Assembly: GCF_937999985.1 (NCBI RefSeq)
Contig: NZ_CALLDG010000189.1
Span: 1 to 15,586, forward strand
Direction: 5' to 3'
Length of the DNA: 15,586 bases
Origin: an uncultured Corynebacterium sp.
GTDB lineage: Bacteria > Actinomycetota > Actinomycetes > Mycobacteriales > Mycobacteriaceae
The notes beneath the pieces are model-generated. The model searched no databases. It saw only the letters and a program-made list of their open reading frames with translations, and had not been told where the DNA came from. Below are positions 1 to 8,277 of this stretch, in pieces. The translations under genes and the position numbers were made by a program. How positions within the stretch are numbered: the first letter of the stretch is position 1; every line of letters starts with the position of its first letter.

Positions 1-1
1 A

Positions 2-562
2 GCGTGGAAGGACGCGCACACGGTGACGCGCTGGGAAGAGGGCGTCGAAAGACTACACGACTTCATTGCCGGCTATAGGGACCAAGAGCTCGAGACCGAG
101 CGAACGCTACGGGCGCGCGTCGGGCAAACACCCGACGGGGTTGAGGTGACGCTGAGCGGGCGCGCCGACCTGCTGGTGACGAACCCGGAGGACGGGCTGA
201 CACAGGTGATCGACTTCAAGACCAGCAAAAAGGCAGTTTCGAAGAAAACTGCGGCGGAAAGCCCACAGCTGAGTGCGTACCAGTTTCTGCTGACGCTGAA
301 CGAGCACCCCGGAGGCAGCGGGCAAAAGTACCGCCCCGGCGGTGCATTGCTGGTGTACCCGGGGGCTCAGACCACGTCGATTACCAAAAGAGACCAGGTG
401 CAGCTGACGGAAGAACAACTGAGCGAAGTGCACGACAAGCTTTTGGAGATTGCGCCGGTGACAGCGGGGCCGACATACCTGGCCACACCGAATGACGGCT
501 GTAGGTATTGCGACTTCAAGGCGATCTGCCCCGCGCAGGACGAAGGGAGCCAGGTGATTTAA
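2..562 (+). CDS. adnA: AdnA C-terminal part (RecB-family nuclease domain with Fe-S cysteines), 5' truncated
   Basis: The reading frame is already open at the left edge (base 2), so this is the 3' end of a longer gene and the ATG at 23 is internal. The last ~186 residues form a RecB/Cas4-like nuclease domain: a GRADLL segment (metal-binding Asp), then VIDFKTSK (catalytic D-x-K) and PQLSAYQ (Q-x3-Y). Near the C-terminus CRYCDFKAIC gives C-x2-C-x5-C, as in AddB-type nucleases, where a fourth, more N-terminal Cys completes a 4Fe-4S cluster; that Cys would lie outside the window. The stop TAA directly abuts the ATG of adnB, indicating translational coupling. In mycobacteria AdnA pairs with AdnB as a heterodimeric helicase-nuclease for end resection. 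Placing the motor domain upstream is inference from the family. Confidence 0.85.
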   Translation, partial: AWKDAHTVTRWEEGVERLHDFIAGYRDQELETERTLRARVGQTPDGVEVTLSGRADLLVTNPEDGLTQVIDFKTSKKAVSKKTAAESPQLSAYQFLLTLNEHPGGSGQKYRPGGALLVYPGAQTTSITKRDQVQLTEEQLSEVHDKLLEIAPVTAGPTYLATPNDGCRYCDFKAICPAQDEGSQVI

Positions 563-3500
563 ATGGATAGCAACCGACACATCTTCAGCCCTCAGGAGCT
601 ATCCCAGCTGATGGGGCAGAAGTTCGCCCCGACCGACGAGCAGGCGGAGGTTATCCAGGCCGGGCCGTTCGGCAACTTCCTGGTCGTTGCCGGCGCCGGT
701 GCGGGTAAGACCGAAACCATGGCGGCGCGTGCCGTGTGGATGGTGGCCAACGGCTATGCTCGGCCCGAGCAGATCCTGGGCCTGACCTTCACCCGCAAGG
801 CCGCGGCCGAGCTGGGCGAGCGCATCCGCCAGCGCCTGCAAACCCTGGCGGAAAGCGCCTTCATGGACCAGCTGTCGGCAGATGATCCGCGGCGGGAGGT
901 GCTAAAGAACATTGCGCCGGCGGTGGCGACCTACGACTCCTATGCCGGAGACATCGTCCGCGAGTACGGTCTGCTGATCCCCTCGGAGCCAGCCGCCCGC
1001 CTCATTACGGACGCCGAACGGTGGATGGTGGCTCGCGACGTGGTGGTCAACTCCAACAGTTCATTAAGCGCGCAAAAGACCGTTCCCAGCGTGATCGCCG
1101 ACGTGTGCGCTCTGTCGGATGAGATGGATAATCACCTGACCAGCATCGAAAAGGTCGAGGAGGAAAGCACGGCGGCGGCGAAGAAGCTGTTGGAGGACCT
1201 GCCCAAGGGTAAGAGAAGCAAGAATGAATTCACCGGTGCGAACACCGACTTCCTTAAAGCACAGCAATATCGCACCGAACTGCTGACGCTGGTGAAACAG
1301 TTCCGCGAAACCCTGCAGGAGCGCGATCTGCTGACTTTCGGCCAGCAGATGAGCAAGGCAGCGCAGCTCGTGCGCGCTCACGAGATAGTGGGGCAGGACC
1401 AGCGGCGGCGCTTCCGCGTGGTGATGCTGGACGAGTACCAGGACACCGGCCACGCCCAGCGCATCATGCTGAAGTCGTTGTTCGGCGGGAAAAAAGAGAG
1501 CGACGGTGAGTTTTCCGCGATGGCGGTGGGCGACCCCATGCAGTCGATCTACCTATTCCGCGGGGCAACGGCCTCCAACCTAGAGAAGTTCCGCACCGAT
1601 TTCCCCGATGCGAACGGCAAGCCCGCCGAAAAGCTGCAGCTGCTGACCTCCTGGCGCAACCCCACCACGGTGCTGGACATCGCCAACAAGATCTCCACAT
1701 GGTCCATGGAGCGCAGCACCGAAAGCACCGGGCGCCTGGTCTCCGAACTACGCCCGCGCCCCGGTGCGGCAGCGGGGGAGGCGGCAGTGGCGTTCTTCGA
1801 CGAGCGGGAGCAGGAACTCGACTGGCTGGCCGACAAGCTGCAGTCGCAGTGGGAGGACTACCAACGGAAGCTGGAGATGGCCGACGACCCGACTAAGGTC
1901 AAGCCCTTTTCCGCCGCTGTGCTGGTGACGGTGAACAAGGACGCAGTGCCGATCTACGAAAAACTGGTGGAGCGCGGAGTGCCCGCGGACATGACAGCAG
2001 GGCCGGGGCTGCTGGACATTCCCGAGGTCGCGGACGTGTTCGCCACCCTGCGCGTGCTGGTGGATCCGACGGATGACGTGGCGCTGTTGCGCCTCTTGAC
2101 CGGCCCGCGGTGGAACATCGGTGCAGCCGACCTTGCCATTCTTACGCGCCGGGCAGAGCAGATCGCCCAACGCGGAGCCGGGGAAGCGGGTGCCGTCGAT
2201 GACGCTGCAATGGAAAGGCAGCGTCAGGAAAACATCGAGCTGCTCCGCACTCCTGGAGTGCGCGATGAGCTGATCGAGGCAGTGCTGGAAGCTATTCCGA
2301 ATGCCACGGAGTTCTCCGTGGGACTGATCGATGCACTCGCCGACCTGACCGATGCCGAGGAGATGGGCATGTCGGCCGAGGGGGCGAAGCGACTTGCACT
2401 GCTAGGCCGGGAGCTTGGATACCTGCGCCGCCACAGCCTGGGCAAGAACCTGCCGGACCTGGTGGCGGACATCGAGAAGATGCTGGGAGTCCGCACGGAA
2501 GTCCTCACCCGCTGGCACCGCCGCCCCGAACAGGCGATCGGCACCAGCCACCTGGATAAGTTCGCGCAGATTGTGCGAGACGTTTCCCGCGCCGGTACCG
2601 CCACCCCAAAGGCATTGGTGGATTACCTATTGGCGGCGCAATCGGAAGAAGACGGGCTGGACCCGGGCGAGGTGCAGAAAAAGGACAACACCGTGCAGAT
2701 CCTCACTGTTCACAAGGCCAAGGGGCTGGAATGGGACATCGTCGCCGTGCCACACGCCTCACGCGAACGTTATGGAGATTACTCCCAGGCACGAAGCGAA
2801 TCCGCGTGGACCACCAACGCAAAGGTTATGCCGAGCAGTCTGCGCGGCGATGCCGGTGACCATCCGGGGGCGTACCCGGTGCTCTCGATGGCCACCGTGA
2901 AGGATCGAGGGGACCACACCAAAGCGTATAAAGAGTTCAATAGGCAGGTGAATCGCTTCCGCGCCAAGGAAAACGACCGACTGTTTTACGTGGCTATCAC
3001 CCGTTCCGAGCGAGTGTTGTACGTCAGCGGTTCGGCCTTTAAGGCGTCTACGGACACAGGTAACGACCCATCCATCTGCCTAACCCTGCTGCGCGAGTAC
3101 CTGGAGAAAACTGGCGCTGTAGATAGCGTGGAGCAGTGGTCCGACATGGGGATGTACTACAAGGAACTCGATAAGCTGTTGCAGAACCCAGACTTGCCCC
3201 TTGAGGACAAGCTCATGCTGCCCACCCCGCAGGTCAATGGCGAGCGCCTGGACTTTCAAGAGGATCGCAAAGAACGAGATGCCGTCGTATCCACCGGTGC
3301 TAGCTGGCCCAACCCCGCGCCCGCAATTGCAAGCCCTGGTGTGGCCGAAGCCGCCGAGCAGGTGCGCAAGGAAATCGCGGCTGTACACGCAGAACACGCA
3401 GAACACGCACAGCACCAGCCCGAGCCAAGCGCCGCTGCGAGCGAAGCGCCGACCACCCTTGCCGAGGTCTGGGATCTCGAGACGAACCTGCTGCTTGAGG

Positions 3501-4183
3501 AGTTCGCGGAAATGGATAACGCCGAGCTGGTGGTTCCGCTGAACGTCCGTATGACCGCCACCGAAGCCGTGAGCCTACGCAAGGACGACCAGGAGTTCGC
3601 CCTGCGTGCCCGCCGGCCCATTCCGCTGGAACCGAAGCCCTATGCCAAGCGCGGCACTGCTTTCCACAACTGGGTGGAGGAACGCTACAAGCAGGTCAGC
3701 CTGCTGGACGAAGATCAGCTTCCCGGTGCGTCCGACGCAACCCTGGAAGACCCGTATCTCGAAACGCTCAAGGATGCCTTCCTGCGCTCCGAGTGGGCCG
3801 ACCGCCAACCCGAGAGCGTGGAGGGTGCGTACTCCGTCACTATCGGCGGCCACGTGTTCGAAGGCCGAATCGACGCGGTCTTCCACGACGGAACCGATCC
3901 CACCGACGGCTGGATCGTTGTGGACTGGAAGACCGGACGGAAACCTACCGGCGCGGATATGGATGCAGCCGCCATGCAGCTGGCCGTCTACAGGCTCGCC
4001 TGGGCGAAATTGCTCAGCGCGAAACTGGGGGTGGAGGTGCCCGCCGAGAACGTCCGGGCTGCGTTCCACTATGTCGCGGCAAATGAAACCTATGAACCGC
4101 GTACACTACTTTCTGCAGACGAGCTCGAAGGGATGCTTGGGGGCGTCACCACAAAGACCAACCAAGACAACGACGAGCAGTGA
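563..4183 (+). CDS. adnB: AdnB, UvrD-like helicase/RecB-like nuclease subunit of the AdnAB resection complex
   Basis: A 1206-residue superfamily 1A helicase fused to a nuclease. Helicase motifs in order: Q27 (PTDEQ), Walker A GAGAGKT at 44-50, motif Ia TFTRKAAAE at ~75-83, Walker B LDEYQD with D290/E291, motif III VGDPMQSIYLFRGA at ~322-335, motif IV SWRN at ~363, motif V TVHKAKGLEWD at ~715-725, motif VI LFYVAITRSER at ~807-817. A His/Ala/Glu-rich linker (~920-970) leads to the C-terminal nuclease, with H1035, D1104 (GRID), D1121-x-K1123 (VDWKTG) and Q1139-x3-Y1143. No Cys cluster surrounds it, unlike AdnA. AGGTG at 552-556 lies 6 nt before the ATG. AdnAB unwinds and degrades broken DNA ends ahead of RecA in Actinobacteria; all catalytic residues appear intact. 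The motifs alone would also fit AddA, but the AdnA/AdnB pair and the locus favour AdnB. Confidence 0.92.
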   Translation: MDSNRHIFSPQELSQLMGQKFAPTDEQAEVIQAGPFGNFLVVAGAGAGKTETMAARAVWMVANGYARPEQILGLTFTRKAAAELGERIRQRLQTLAESAFMDQLSADDPRREVLKNIAPAVATYDSYAGDIVREYGLLIPSEPAARLITDAERWMVARDVVVNSNSSLSAQKTVPSVIADVCALSDEMDNHLTSIEKVEEESTAAAKKLLEDLPKGKRSKNEFTGANTDFLKAQQYRTELLTLVKQFRETLQERDLLTFGQQMSKAAQLVRAHEIVGQDQRRRFRVVMLDEYQDTGHAQRIMLKSLFGGKKESDGEFSAMAVGDPMQSIYLFRGATASNLEKFRTDFPDANGKPAEKLQLLTSWRNPTTVLDIANKISTWSMERSTESTGRLVSELRPRPGAAAGEAAVAFFDEREQELDWLADKLQSQWEDYQRKLEMADDPTKVKPFSAAVLVTVNKDAVPIYEKLVERGVPADMTAGPGLLDIPEVADVFATLRVLVDPTDDVALLRLLTGPRWNIGAADLAILTRRAEQIAQRGAGEAGAVDDAAMERQRQENIELLRTPGVRDELIEAVLEAIPNATEFSVGLIDALADLTDAEEMGMSAEGAKRLALLGRELGYLRRHSLGKNLPDLVADIEKMLGVRTEVLTRWHRRPEQAIGTSHLDKFAQIVRDVSRAGTATPKALVDYLLAAQSEEDGLDPGEVQKKDNTVQILTVHKAKGLEWDIVAVPHASRERYGDYSQARSESAWTTNAKVMPSSLRGDAGDHPGAYPVLSMATVKDRGDHTKAYKEFNRQVNRFRAKENDRLFYVAITRSERVLYVSGSAFKASTDTGNDPSICLTLLREYLEKTGAVDSVEQWSDMGMYYKELDKLLQNPDLPLEDKLMLPTPQVNGERLDFQEDRKERDAVVSTGASWPNPAPAIASPGVAEAAEQVRKEIAAVHAEHAEHAQHQPEPSAAASEAPTTLAEVWDLETNLLLEEFAEMDNAELVVPLNVRMTATEAVSLRKDDQEFALRARRPIPLEPKPYAKRGTAFHNWVEERYKQVSLLDEDQLPGASDATLEDPYLETLKDAFLRSEWADRQPESVEGAYSVTIGGHVFEGRIDAVFHDGTDPTDGWIVVDWKTGRKPTGADMDAAAMQLAVYRLAWAKLLSAKLGVEVPAENVRAAFHYVAANETYEPRTLLSADELEGMLGGVTTKTNQDNDEQ
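3389..3415 (+). repeat. Short 9-bp tandem repeat encoding AEH-AEH-AQH
   Basis: Two perfect copies of GCAGAACAC (3389-3397, 3398-3406) and one variant copy GCACAGCAC (3407-3415) lie in frame in adnB. They encode Ala-Glu-His, Ala-Glu-His, Ala-Gln-His at residues 943-951, in the linker between the helicase core and the nuclease domain. This is low-complexity sequence, probably a length-variable tether. Confidence 0.7.
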
Positions 4184-4196
4184 CGAGAGGACGTAG

Positions 4197-5279
4197 ATGA
4201 AGAACCGGCTGCGCGAACGCTTCCGTGCCGACGATGAAGTCGATGAGCTACCGCCGCACGCGCTGCTTAACATCGTCCGTATCCCGACCTCAGTGGTCCA
4301 AAGCCCCTGGTGGCTCATTGTCCGGCGAATGTTCTACGCTTTCCTGCTGATCATGCTTGTCGCCGTGTTGGCCTACATCGACCGGGGCGCGTACGAGGGC
4401 ATGGATACGTTTGTAGACGCTCTGTACTACTCGTCGGTATCCCTGTCGACCACGGGCTACGGCGACGTTTCGCCGCAGACGCAAAACGCGCGGCTCGTCA
4501 ACATCCTCATCATTACTCCGGCCCGCCTGGTCTTCCTGATCCTGTTGGTCGGTACTACGCTGTCCGTCCTTACTGAAGAGTCCCGCAAGACTTTCAACAT
4601 TCGCCGCTGGAGGAAGAAAATGCGCAACCACACCATCGTTATCGGCTATGGCACCAAGGGGCGTTCCGCCATCGCCGCACTCTTGGCCGACGGTGTGTCT
4701 CCCTCGCAGATCGTGGTGGTGGATACGGACCGCGAGGTGCTGGATCAGGCCTCCACACAGGGACTGGTGACCGTGCAGGGCTCTGCCACCCGGTCCGACG
4801 TGCTAAAACTCGCCGGTGTTAACCGTGCCCGCGCCGTCGTCGTAGCCCCGAACCAGGACGATACCGCCGTGCTGATCACCCTGTCGGTACGCGAGATCGC
4901 CCCGGCGGCAACCATTGTCGCCAGCGTGCGAGAATCCGATAACTCGCACCTTCTCCGCCAGTCCGGTGCGGACTCCGTGGTGATTTCCTCCGAAACTGCT
5001 GGCCGTCTGATGGGACTGGCTACCGTCACCCCATCGGTGACGGAAATGATGGAGGATCTGCTGTCCCCAGACGAAGGCTTCTCCATCGCCGAGCGGCTGG
5101 TCAGCGAGGAAGAAGTTGGCGGCAACCCGCGCGTGCTGGAAGACGTGGTGCTGGGCGTGGTTCGCTCCGGCGAGCTGTACCGCATCGACTCCGCCGAGGC
5201 GGAAACGATCGAGCCAGGTGACCGCGTGCTGTACGTGCGTTCCAACCCGGGAGCCGACGACACCCTCGGCACGAAATAG
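4197..5279 (+). CDS. cglK: RCK-gated two-helix potassium channel (CglK-type)
   Basis: A 360-residue membrane protein. TM1 is at ~45-61, followed by a pore loop with the canonical selectivity filter TTGYGD at 85-90 and TM2 at ~101-125. An RCK (TrkA-N) domain starts at ~145 with the dinucleotide-binding loop GYGTKG (150-155) and an acidic strand end (VVVDTD). A TrkA-C-like domain (~280-355) closes the protein. The layout is that of MthK and of the C. glutamicum K+ channel CglK, needed for growth at low potassium and for pH homeostasis. The start ATG at 4197 is 13 bp after the adnB stop, with GAGAGG at 4185-4190 as Shine-Dalgarno sequence. The gene sits between DNA-repair helicases, a conserved actinobacterial arrangement with no clear functional reason. 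The symbol is by similarity and recalled synteny. Confidence 0.88.
   Translation: MKNRLRERFRADDEVDELPPHALLNIVRIPTSVVQSPWWLIVRRMFYAFLLIMLVAVLAYIDRGAYEGMDTFVDALYYSSVSLSTTGYGDVSPQTQNARLVNILIITPARLVFLILLVGTTLSVLTEESRKTFNIRRWRKKMRNHTIVIGYGTKGRSAIAALLADGVSPSQIVVVDTDREVLDQASTQGLVTVQGSATRSDVLKLAGVNRARAVVVAPNQDDTAVLITLSVREIAPAATIVASVRESDNSHLLRQSGADSVVISSETAGRLMGLATVTPSVTEMMEDLLSPDEGFSIAERLVSEEEVGGNPRVLEDVVLGVVRSGELYRIDSAEAETIEPGDRVLYVRSNPGADDTLGTK
4609..4622 (+). promoter_or_regulatory. Internal ribosome binding site and in-frame ATG for a free RCK-domain subunit
   Basis: Inside the channel gene GGAGG (4609-4613) stands 6 nt before an in-frame ATG (4620-4622, Met142). It is the best Shine-Dalgarno match in the window. 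Initiation here would give a ~219-residue soluble protein starting MRNHTIVIGYG, cut precisely between TM2 and the RCK Rossmann fold. MthK makes its gating-ring RCK subunits from an internal start (Met107) at the equivalent place, and I recall a similar report for CglK. Use of the site here is inferred. Confidence 0.65.
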
Positions 5280-5290
5280 GGGTGCTTTGA

Positions 5291-7378
5291 GTGAGCTCCC
5301 TGCTGGACGGACTGGACCCGGAACAGGCAAGAGCTGCCTCGGCCCCGCGCGGACCGGTCAGCATCATCGCCGGTGCCGGCACCGGTAAGACCCGCACCAT
5401 TACCCACCGCATTGCCCACCTAGTGGACGGCGGGTTCGTAAACCCCGACCACGTTCTGGCCGTCACCTTCACCGCCCGCGCCGCCGCGGAACTGCGCGAG
5501 CGCCTGGCGCTCATGAACATCCCCAAGGTGCAGGCTAAGACCTTCCACGCCGCGGCGATGCGGCAGCTGAAGTACTTCTGGCCCGCCTACGCCGGCGATC
5601 TGCCGTGGACGTTGCTGGACAACAAGTTCCGCATTGTCTCCCGCGCCGCCCGAGCCGTGGGAGTGGAAACCAGCACGGCGATGCTGGCCGACCTGATCGG
5701 GGAGATCGAGTGGGCGAAATCCTCCCTGATCAGCGCGGAAGACTACCCGGATTACGTCGAGCCCCGGCGCCGCGACTGTCCGGTAGACCCCAAGACATTC
5801 GTCAAGGTCTTTCAGGGGTACGAGAGCATGAAGACCACGCCCGAGGGCATGCTGCTGGACTTCGACGACCTGCTGTTGCACATGGCGGCGGCCATCGAAT
5901 CCAACACGGGCATCGCCGACGAGTTCCGCTCCCGCTATCGCACCTTCGTCGTCGACGAATACCAGGACGTCACGCCCCTGCAGCAGCGCGTGCTGGACGC
6001 CTGGGTGGGTGACCGGGACGACCTGACCGTGGTGGGCGACGCCAACCAGACGATTTATAGCTTCAACGGCGCCACCCCGGAGTACCTGCTGGATTTCACC
6101 ACCAAGTACCCGGAATCCACCACCGTGCGCCTGTACCGCGACTATCGTTCCACCCCGCAGGTCGTGGACCTGGCGAACAACGTCATTGGCAAGGCGAAGG
6201 GGCGTGTGGCGGGCACTCGCCTGAAGTTGGAAGGCCAGCGCCCCGCAGGTCCGCTCCCGCAGTTCCACGAGTACCCGGACGAACCCGCTGAGGCCGTGGC
6301 GGTGGTCAAGGAAATCCAGTCGCTCATCAGCAAGGGCGTGGAACCTGCGAACATCGCGATCCTGTACCGCATCAACTCGCAGTCGGCGAACTACGAATAC
6401 GAGCTGGAGCAGGCCGGAATCGGCTACCAGGTCAAGGGCGGCGAGGGCTTCTTCAAACGCACCGAAATCCGCGAGGGTATGAATGCCATCATCGTCGCTG
6501 CAAAAAAGTACGACCCAGCCCCGGAGGACGTGCCCGATGCCGTCCGCGCCGCCCTCGTCCCCGTAGGCCTGACTAGCACCGAGCCTTCCGGTTCGCAGGA
6601 ACGCGCCCGTTGGCAGTCCCTGCAGGCTCTGTTCGACCTGGTTAAGGAGATCACCTCCAGCGCCGCTGAACCCTTGAGCATGCCGGGCGTGGTGGCGCTG
6701 CTGAAGGAGCGCATGAGCGCGAAGAACCCGCCGAAGTTCCAGGGGGTCACCCTCGCCAGCATCCACGCCGCCAAGGGACTGGAGTGGGACGCGGTCTTCC
6801 TCGTCGGCCTGAACGAAGGCACCCTGCCGATCCGCCATGCGCTCAAGGGCGCGGGCTCGGAGGAGGCCATCGAAGAGGAGCGCCGCCTGTTCTACGTCGG
6901 CATCACCCGCGCCCGCGAGCACCTGCACCTCAGCTGGTCGCTCGCGCGCCAGGAGGGGTCGAAGGCGAACCGACACCGCACCCGATTCCTCGACGGGCTG
7001 GTCCCGCAGGAGGAAGCCGCCGCCCAGCGCCGCTCCGGCAGCGGAGGTTCCCGCGAGAGGCTCGGCGCGCCGAAGAACGCCTGCGTCGTCTGCGGCGCCC
7101 GCCTGGGCAGCCCCGAACTGAAGATCCTCGGCCGCTGCGGCCAGCACGCCCCCGAAACCGACCACCTTTTGCTCACTGAGCTGCGCGATTGGCGCACCAC
7201 CCAGGCGAAAGACAAGGCGGTGCCGGCGTATGTCATTTTTACTGACGCCACGTTGCGCGCCATCGCCGAAAAGCTGCCCACTACGTCTGACCAGTTGCTG
7301 GCTGTGCCGGGCATAGGCCCGGTGAAGGTCCAGGAGTTCGGTGAGGACGTGCTGGCGATCGTCAGCAACTATGCCTAA
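5291..7378 (+). CDS. uvrD2: UvrD2, superfamily 1 DNA helicase with zinc motif and HRDC domain
   Basis: A 695-residue UvrD/PcrA-type 3'-5' helicase. Walker A GAGTGKT is at 28-34, Walker B DEYQD at D222/E223, motif III VGDANQTIYSFNGA at ~247-260, motif V SIHAAKGLEWD at ~489-499, and motif VI LFYVGITRARE at ~531-541. After a Ser/Gly/Arg-rich linker (~575-595) come C598-x2-C601-x14-C616-x2-H619 and a C-terminal HRDC domain (~625-695, with VPGIGPVKVQEFGEDVL). This order is the UvrD2 signature known from mycobacteria, where the metal motif is C4; here the last ligand is His. The GTG start is fixed by an in-frame TGA immediately upstream and by AGGGG at 5278-5282, 8 nt away and overlapping the cglK stop. 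It is the last gene of the + strand run, probably acting in repair or replication. The mycobacterial locus, as I recall it, has nudC between the channel and uvrD2; there is none here. Confidence 0.92.
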   Translation: MSSLLDGLDPEQARAASAPRGPVSIIAGAGTGKTRTITHRIAHLVDGGFVNPDHVLAVTFTARAAAELRERLALMNIPKVQAKTFHAAAMRQLKYFWPAYAGDLPWTLLDNKFRIVSRAARAVGVETSTAMLADLIGEIEWAKSSLISAEDYPDYVEPRRRDCPVDPKTFVKVFQGYESMKTTPEGMLLDFDDLLLHMAAAIESNTGIADEFRSRYRTFVVDEYQDVTPLQQRVLDAWVGDRDDLTVVGDANQTIYSFNGATPEYLLDFTTKYPESTTVRLYRDYRSTPQVVDLANNVIGKAKGRVAGTRLKLEGQRPAGPLPQFHEYPDEPAEAVAVVKEIQSLISKGVEPANIAILYRINSQSANYEYELEQAGIGYQVKGGEGFFKRTEIREGMNAIIVAAKKYDPAPEDVPDAVRAALVPVGLTSTEPSGSQERARWQSLQALFDLVKEITSSAAEPLSMPGVVALLKERMSAKNPPKFQGVTLASIHAAKGLEWDAVFLVGLNEGTLPIRHALKGAGSEEAIEEERRLFYVGITRAREHLHLSWSLARQEGSKANRHRTRFLDGLVPQEEAAAQRRSGSGGSRERLGAPKNACVVCGARLGSPELKILGRCGQHAPETDHLLLTELRDWRTTQAKDKAVPAYVIFTDATLRAIAEKLPTTSDQLLAVPGIGPVKVQEFGEDVLAIVSNYA

Positions 7379-7395
7379 CTGAGCTGCGTGCCTAG

Positions 7396-8277
7396 CTAAA
7401 CCCTCACCGCCCGGCAGGAAAGGCAGCTGTCGTTGAAGGGCACCTGGTAGGTCTGCACGGCTCCGGTGGCGAAGTCCACCAGCCGCCGTTGCTTCAAAAC
7501 CTCGGGAATGTCCGGCTCCTCCGGTGGGGGTTCCTGCTGGAGCCGCGCCGCCCGGCGTGTGCGGATGAACTCTGTGTGCGCCTGCCACCAGGGCAGGACA
7601 TGTTCGTTCAACATCATCGCCAGCTGCGTGGAGGCCGCCTGAATGAGGTGCCTCTCCGTGCTGCCGGGCCTGCCCGTGGCCTGCAGGCGAACGCCGCGCC
7701 AGCCGTCGTCGATCTTGCCGTAGTAGCTATCCGCGCAGGCCAGGCAGGGCGTAACGCCCGGAACGACCAACGGCCCCAGCACGGTTTTCCCGTCCACGAT
7801 GCCGGCAGGGTAGTGGGCCACGCGGTTGACCATCAGCGCATGCTGCACGTCCGGGGTGGGGAACACCGCGCCGGGCAAAGCGATCAGCGAACGCCGAGCC
7901 TCGCTGGGTGTGGACGTGATGCTGTAGCTTAAGCCCAGCGCCTCCAGAACGGGTTCCAGCCGCTCGCTAGCCACGCCGGAGGCCAGGACGTGGAAACTCA
8001 CGTTCCCCTGGGAAGGCCGCAGGATCCTGGCTTGCACCATCTCGGAGAGCATCAACCGCGCATCCTCGGATTCCAGCCCGCAGTAGCCCAGCTTTTGGTG
8101 CAGTTCGTCGAAACCGATTCCCCCGCGGGCCAGGGCGAACACGTGTGCCACCTGGCCGGGGTTCACGCCCTTCGGCAGTGGCAGAATCATCGACTCGTGC
8201 GGCAAGACCCCGAACTGTAGGCCGATCATCGGCCTGGCCAGGATGGCTGTGCTCGACGGCAAGTTAAGCTCTAGCAT
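7396..8277 (-). CDS. ThiF/E1-fold protein, cyclodehydratase (TOMM)-like, probably not an active adenylating enzyme
   Basis: A 293-residue protein convergent with uvrD2 (17-bp gap). The N-terminal ~90 residues look like a small winged-helix/PqqD-like segment such as those preceding ThiF-like domains of azole-RiPP (TOMM) cyclodehydratases. Then comes an E1/ThiF-type fold: a strand and loop VLASGVASERLEPVLEALG (97-115) where GxGxxG is expected but not kept, the segment GPLVVPGVTPCLAC (168-181) typical of this family, and a second CxxC at 285-288. C178/C181 and C285/C288 are placed like the structural zinc of E1/ThiF proteins. Loss of the glycine loop suggests a scaffold or peptide-binding role rather than ATP-dependent activation. 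No YcaO partner or precursor peptide is seen in the window. The ATG start has GGGGA 7 nt upstream (8286-8290 on the complement). The family assignment is from recalled motif patterns. Confidence 0.6.
   Translation of the reverse strand: MLELNLPSSTAILARPMIGLQFGVLPHESMILPLPKGVNPGQVAHVFALARGGIGFDELHQKLGYCGLESEDARLMLSEMVQARILRPSQGNVSFHVLASGVASERLEPVLEALGLSYSITSTPSEARRSLIALPGAVFPTPDVQHALMVNRVAHYPAGIVDGKTVLGPLVVPGVTPCLACADSYYGKIDDGWRGVRLQATGRPGSTERHLIQAASTQLAMMLNEHVLPWWQAHTEFIRTRRAARLQQEPPPEEPDIPEVLKQRRLVDFATGAVQTYQVPFNDSCLSCRAVRV

Noticed and set aside
23..25. ATG at 23 as the start of a small 179-residue nuclease gene.
   Set aside because: The frame is open to the window edge, no Shine-Dalgarno sequence precedes it, and the nuclease domain needs sequence before it. 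It is internal to adnA.
5420..7588. Long open frame (722 codons) on the - strand opposite uvrD2.
   Set aside because: It is antisense to a gene with all helicase motifs. The translation is Arg/Gly/His/Val-rich with no recognisable domain, as expected from GC-rich codon bias.
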